From Branchiostoma floridae (Eukaryota > Chordata > Leptocardii > Amphioxiformes > Branchiostomatidae), in contig NC_049984.1 in the NCBI RefSeq assembly GCF_000003815.2, forward strand, positions 12,705,186 to 12,769,185: 64,000 nucleotides of DNA, written 5' to 3'. The notes beneath the pieces were generated by a model. That model was not told where the DNA came from and made no database searches. It saw nothing but the letters and a program-made list of their open reading frames with translations. The position numbers and the translations under genes are program-made. This document shows positions 61,001-64,000 of the stretch, piece after piece. Within the stretch, counting starts at the first letter, position 1. The number at the start of each line of letters is the position of its first letter.

Positions 61001-63254
61001 GGGCCCGTTTGGCCAGAGCCTCCCCAAGATATGTTATTATAAGCCGCGGAAAGGCTTTGCGTAAAATAATGATTAATGAATCGACGAAGATTATTACGTT
61101 GTCGGCACTGTCCGCCATTTTGATTTTTATGTCCTTATTAACGTCACCTCATTCAAAAGTCATCCAAAGTTGCATTACGTCTTCGTATGATTTCATTTAA
61201 AGCTTAAATGTGGAATTCTTTTACCCACTCGACACAAATAGGCCGCAATTGATGTGAAGGGGATGTACTCAACCCCCACACAATTCTGCATGACTGCCTA
61301 AAGGATGATGGTCAAATCACTCATGTCACTCAAGGTCCCCATTATCATAGTGTCTGTATCAGTTCATGGGGGTGACTAAAGTTACTAAGCGAAGCCTAAC
61401 TTCTTTTAACACCGTTTCCTTTCAAGTAACGTAACGTAACTTTTAACGTAACGTTATCATTCTTAAGGATCATGAGTCGTTTGGTTCTCAAACCATAACA
61501 TCGAAGTTAAGTTGGGAACAATGACAATCTGAATGAATGCCATGCCGTAAGTGTATATGTAACAGTTTCCAACCCAAAGTGTCCTGTTGTCCAAGCACTT
61601 CATATTGATTCACAAGTCCTCATCGATCTCCACAGACTCAGTATATGGCCAGAGTCAAGGGTCTGATCCCAGAAGTCGGAACAGAGACAGTAACAGAAAC
61701 AGGGACAACCAGGTGGCGGAGACGTCATACCGCAGAAGCAATTACGTCACTCCCCGCACGAAGCTCTCCACGGAGCCGGAGTCGAGGGAGGTGTCAAGCC
61801 AGGAGTTTTTGGGTTTGTAGAGAAGAATTCTGTCTTCTCAACTAAGCGCGCTGTCAAATTGCAAGGTAGTCTTACGGTCGACGAACGATCACAAATCAAG
61901 GGCATTCACCGCGCTTACCAAACAGATCAACTGATCTTAGGAATGCTCAGAATTGTGCGGGGTCATCAAAGTTCCAGTCAAGTATCCAGTAAGAGAATCG
62001 GAACTAATAAATTACATATGACGAGACAACGTTGAGTCTTTGAGTTAGATTTCCTGTCCTTTGCATCAAGGAGGTTAAAAAATCCTTGTTTCCATACATT
62101 GTTATGCGAGGTAGAGTCAATTCCAAGTCACCGAGATGATTTTGAAATAATATTTGTAATAAGTTTGAACTATTTTGAGTAAAAGAACATTTCAGTCACT
62201 GAAGTTCGAAATTGTTCAAACATTTCAAAATGAAAGTTTAAACATGTTTGAACCTTTTTACATTTGTTGGAACATTTGGGAAAGTAATGATATAATTATC
62301 TCTTTATTTAGAACAATTTTCAAACATCTATGTGTTTTTGTTATTGTTCCAACATGTTCCAACATTTTGTGTCATTTTTTCCCTCCATAAAAACCTTTAT
62401 TGACCCCATAAACAAAGCTGCTAAGCCTGGTCCTTTGTTTGCCTCTTGTATTTTTAGATTTTCTTAAGTATACACTGGTGAGTCTTTTGTGAGAAGGTGG
62501 CAGACAGACATAATTTCCTGCACTTGCCAGGGATGTGTGAATTGCCCTCTTCCCAGCCCACTGACCCAATTCCATCATATTGTTTCCATGTTCGAACATG
62601 TGATCACAAATGATGCATCTATGTTGGAACAGTTTAGAAACTAACAGAAATAATGTATTTGATGTTAGAAATGTTTCTAACATGTTTGAATACTATAGAA
62701 ATATTTAGAACGTTACATAGATGTTATGAATAGTTCTAAACAGTTACTTATCACAGTTAGATTGTTACAAAGACTTCCAAAATGTTAGAACAAAAGGAAA
62801 GAAACACCCTCTCGGTAATATGGAATCGACTCTATAATCAATCTTTTATGTCAAACGTTTTTGTCAACCCAATGGCCAGGTGTCCTGCCACCATGGTGTA
62901 CTTTTACAGTGCGCTCGTATATTAGACGTAAGAATGTACCTCTGTACACACCACATCAAGCGCACGTATTTGTCTCTTCTTTTTCAGTGCGAAAAGCTAC
63001 TTGTAGGACTAAAATAACTGAATGCAGGGAGGAACCATGCATCAGGTAAGGCTACATTTGAGTCCAAGAGGTCTTATTTTCTAATGAAAATATGTTGGCT
63101 TTCAAAAAGAACATCCATGTAAATAGTACTGTCAGTGCCACAGTTATGACGGAGTTTTGGAAACAGACTGTCCTTCTATTCCGGCAGATACCGCTGCCCT
63201 GCCAACTGTGGGTACATCGGTGACGAGGTGATCGGGACGCTGTGGTATGACGCG
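51705..63254 (+). CDS. Secreted CAP + LCCL domain protein (CRISPLD-like), 5' part of gene, runs off the window
   Basis: CRISPLD proteins are secreted glycoproteins with a cysteine-rich CAP domain and two LCCL domains. Exons supported: 51705-52086 (ATG at 51712), 58993-59090, 59581-59981, 61636-61790 or -61812, 62988-63045, 63188-63254. The first encodes a signal peptide ([16 protein letters not shown]), an NAT glycosylation site, a furin-like RVRR and the CAP opening [20 protein letters not shown], as in vertebrate CRISPLD (LHNKLRGQVQPQASNM). The second encodes the CAP end and hinge, [20 protein letters not shown] then [10 protein letters not shown]. The third is an acidic then Thr-rich linker; the fourth an Arg/Ser/Asn-rich linker. 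The last two start an LCCL domain: [35 protein letters not shown]. The CAP core exons between 52086 and 58993 were not found; a 100-N gap lies there. Whether this is the orthologue of CRISPLD1/2 or an amphioxus paralogue is undecided. Confidence 0.85.
53377..53650 (+). repeat. Direct repeat of about 105-110 bp, two copies 164 bp apart
   Basis: 53377-53481 and 53541-53650 share AAGATCTCCCACT/GAGATCTCCCACT, GAATGAAAGACGAAAA-type and CGTAATGACC...AAATCGTTCC segments, about 80-85% alike. Both lie in the first CAP-LCCL intron. Confidence 0.75.
54479..54642 (-). mobile_element. MITE with CCGGTCGGGC TIRs, copy 1
   Basis: Left end TTTCCAAACCGGGGCCCGGT, right end AGCTGCCCGACCGGACATGT, about 165 bp. 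The second copy (56277-56451) is in the opposite orientation on the other side of the assembly gap. Confidence 0.75.
55733..55832. other. Assembly gap (100 N)
   Basis: Exactly 100 N, the usual placeholder for unknown length. It is followed by GGGGGGGG and a CA-rich tract, and sits in the intron where central CAP exons are missing. Confidence 0.98.
55833..55975 (+). repeat. CA-rich microsatellite at gap edge
   Basis: Eight G followed by interrupted (CA)n, ACAT and ACGT variants. Such tracts often break assemblies. Open frames that span the N run are artefacts. Confidence 0.9.
56277..56451 (+). mobile_element. MITE with CCGGTCGGGC TIRs, copy 2
   Basis: GTCAC...TTTCAAACCGAGGTCCGGCC at the left, GCCCGACCGGGCCCCGGTTT...GTGAC at the right: TIRs of about 33 bp with few mismatches. 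Interior AT-rich, with TTTACGTCTT-type sequence shared with copy 1. Confidence 0.8.
56905..57357. mobile_element. 453-bp foldback element with about 160-bp arms
   Basis: The left arm (56905-57066) and right arm (57197-57357) are near-identical inverted copies. Both contain several spaced TTTCGCAACA/TTGCGAAA units at the outer end and TTGATAGCCTAATAGTATTA-type sequence at the inner end. The loop of about 130 bp carries two TTTCATACGC(C/G) motifs. No coding capacity. Confidence 0.9.
57871..58049 (+). mobile_element. GAGGTTTCC-family MITE, copy 1
   Basis: CTAAACCGGACTGAGGTTTC and GGAAACCTCAGCCGGTTTAG form inverted repeats. A tail (AGAGCCTCCACAAGGTATTA, CCGCGGGCGAGGTTCTGCGT) follows. The same layout is found at 60836-61062, and a cut-off copy begins at 63889. 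Confidence 0.7.
58063..58272. mobile_element. 210-bp MITE with perfect 13-bp TIRs
   Basis: TACTGTAAATGCA and TGCATTTACAGTA are perfect inverted ends. Inside are several alternating CCGCGAACTTAAA/TTCGCGG blocks. Related partial copies at 29446-29605 and 31684-31795. Confidence 0.85.
58502..58759. mobile_element. 258-bp foldback element with hammerhead-like core in both arms
   Basis: Left (from 58502, GTTACACATCCTTCTTGAAT) and right (to 58759, AAAGAAGGTTGTGTAAC) arms of about 98 bp are inverted copies. The right arm reads CTGATGA (58698-58704), then a GGC...GTCGTC segment and GAAACG (58723-58728). See findings. Confidence 0.8.
58993..59090 (+). CDS. CAP-LCCL exon: CAP end and cysteine-rich hinge
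   Basis: The acceptor TTTTGCAG and donor A|GTAAGT are both good. The product [20 protein letters not shown] plus [10 protein letters not shown] aligns with vertebrate CRISPLD residues at the CAP/hinge border. It enters with one base of a Lys-like codon (NN|A) and ends in phase 1. Confidence 0.9.
59312..59397 (+). CDS. Possible alternative terminal exon (CAP-only isoform)
   Basis: After a strong tract (TTTTTCCTGTCTTTTCCAG) the frame inherited from the hinge exon (phase 1) stays open for 28 codons, [20 protein letters not shown] then TQLFFDNV, and stops at TAG 59395-59397. No phase-compatible donor is seen, so it would end the protein. No AATAAA follows within the next few hundred bases. Confidence 0.35.
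59581..59981 (+). CDS. CAP-LCCL exon: acidic then Thr-rich mucin-like linker
   Basis: The exon enters in phase 1 after a long pyrimidine tract and ends GAC G|GTAATG (GT at 59982), phase 1. It encodes [19 protein letters not shown], then repeats of [10 protein letters not shown]-type rich in Thr and Pro (about 59710-59900), then [19 protein letters not shown]. The Thr/Pro tract is a likely site of dense O-glycosylation. Vertebrate CRISPLD has a short plain linker here. Confidence 0.8.
60836..61062 (+). mobile_element. GAGGTTTCC-family MITE, copy 2
   Basis: GGCTCTGCTGAAACCGGGAT, GAGGTTTCC, then CCAGAGCCTCCCCAAGATAT and AAGCCGCGGAAAGGCTTTGC, same orientation and order as copy 1. Confidence 0.65.
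61636..61812 (+). CDS. CAP-LCCL exon: Arg/Asn/Ser-rich linker
   Basis: The acceptor CTCCACAG precedes 61636. With the previous G it reads [20 protein letters not shown], continuing to [11 protein letters not shown]. The obvious donor (GAG|GTGTCA, GT at 61791) leaves phase 0, but the LCCL exon needs phase 1. A weaker donor, TTGG|GTTTGT (GT at 61813), gives phase 1 and the junction QEFL|V|RKATC. Confidence 0.65.
62112..62834. mobile_element. 723-bp TIR element rich in TTGGAACAT motifs
   Basis: The ends 62112-62136 and 62810-62834 are inverted repeats (TAGAGTC(A/G)ATTCCA...ACCGAGA, 21 of 25 match). The flanks inside are full of TTCAAACAT, GTTCCAACAT, TTAGAAACTA-type words. The centre (about 62390-62600) is unlike the rest and may be a later insertion. 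No transposase frame. Confidence 0.7.
62988..63254 (+). CDS. CAP-LCCL exons: first half of an LCCL domain
   Basis: Exon 62988-63045 (acceptor CTTCTTTTTCAG) and exon 63188-63254 (acceptor CCGGCAG, donor GCG|GTAGGT) join in phase 2 to give [20 protein letters not shown] then [20 protein letters not shown]. The spaced Cys and the RCPANC and GTLWY motifs are typical of LCCL (human CRISPLD: YQCPAGC...IFGTLFYES). The remaining part of the domain lies beyond the window. Confidence 0.9.
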
Positions 63255-63888
63255 GTAGGTGGTAGAACTTGACACGTAAAGGAATATGTGAAAGAACACA
63301 GTTTTTGATTAAAGGAAATAACTGAAAATGTGCCTTTCACAATCTTATGTTTAAGAGGAATCTCATGTCGACGTAGGTTTATTGTAAAGTCTGGCATTTC
63401 TGTTTTTGACGAAGTTGCCCTGCTCATCGGAAAAGAATAGATATAGATCCAGCGCTGTTCCTCACATGACTAGACTTCTGAACGCTTAATTGCCTTCGCT
63501 GTGTTCGCTACTCGTTGTGTTTTGAACTGTTTTATATATGTATGATAATATCCTATATATATGTATGATATTCTATGAACATCTGTGATTTAAATACCCC
63601 GAAACTGTATCAACTGTAAACGTCGTTGACCGACGATTTTAACTTGTGTATTTAGACCAGTATATTTTAATCAGTGTATCTAGAGCTCTTGACATTTTTA
63701 TCTTGTGTAGTTTACCACGCAATTCAGCCGTTGGCTGCAAGGTGGCAACTGTGACGTCTGACTTTTGAATAAACCATTATTATAATAACTGCAACACAGA
63801 CGAAAAGGGATGCCGAGCATTATGTATTAAATGGCATTTTCTCTGGCATTAAGTCTGAAGTTCTTGTCGTTTATAAAGATTTCGTTGA

Positions 63889-64000
63889 CAGAGGAATCTG
63901 AGGTTCTGCTAAATCGGGCAAAGGTTTCTTATTTTGAGGGCGTGGCATCTAACAAACTGTTAGCGAATCACAGAATTGACTAAATTGTCTTCTTTTGGTA
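63889..64000 (+). mobile_element. GAGGTTTCC-family MITE, copy 3, cut by window end
   Basis: GAGGAATCTGAGGTTCTGCT, AAATCGGGCAAAGGTTTC and GCGAATCACAGAATTGACT follow the order of copy 2 (60836-61062). Confidence 0.6.

Noticed and set aside
61425-61456. GTAACGTAAC repeats as telomere-like or regulatory array
   Set aside because: Too short and irregular; ordinary low-complexity sequence.

Overview
The window is animal nuclear DNA, almost certainly from a cephalochordate (amphioxus, Branchiostoma). This rests on short exons with GT-AG introns, single-copy orthologues of vertebrate genes, and dense short inverted-repeat elements of amphioxus type. The species cannot be fixed from the sequence. No bacterial, viral or CRISPR content was seen.

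Layout: (1) 1-4173 is non-coding, probably a 5' intron of the next gene. (2) 4174-15215 (+) holds the last 16 coding exons (956 codons plus stop) of EDC4/Ge-1/Hedls, the mRNA-decapping scaffold of P-bodies. All exon phases join cleanly. (3) 15216-19356 is the convergent 3' intergenic stretch. (4) 19357-21519 (-) is a complete four-exon C/EBP alpha/beta-type bZIP gene of 365 aa. (5) 23461-24057 (+) is a complete C/EBP gamma gene of 198 aa, with its coding region in one exon and a spliced 5'UTR. The two C/EBP genes are head to head and probably share a compact divergent promoter (about 21.52-22.2 kb), the same arrangement as human CEBPA-CEBPG. (6) 24.1-50.5 kb is a gene-poor stretch rich in MITEs, foldback elements and a tRNA-derived SINE, with two weak GC-rich first-exon candidates. 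(7) 51705-63254 (+) is the 5' part of a secreted CAP+LCCL gene of the CRISPLD type. It shows signal peptide, furin-like site, start of the CAP domain, CAP end/hinge, a threonine-rich linker and the start of an LCCL domain, and it runs off the window. The central CAP exons were not found. A 100-N assembly gap (55733-55832) lies inside that intron and may hide them.

The strongest observations are: the ancestral head-to-head C/EBP pair with introns in the alpha-type gene; a minisatellite in an EDC4 intron that has copied the exon end and its 5' splice site 13 more times; a possible CAP-only short isoform; and a dense set of foldback/TIR elements in the CAP-LCCL introns, one with a hammerhead-ribozyme-like core. 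I did not find a clear candidate for a wholly new molecular system. The genes are known families, and the novelty is in structure and arrangement.
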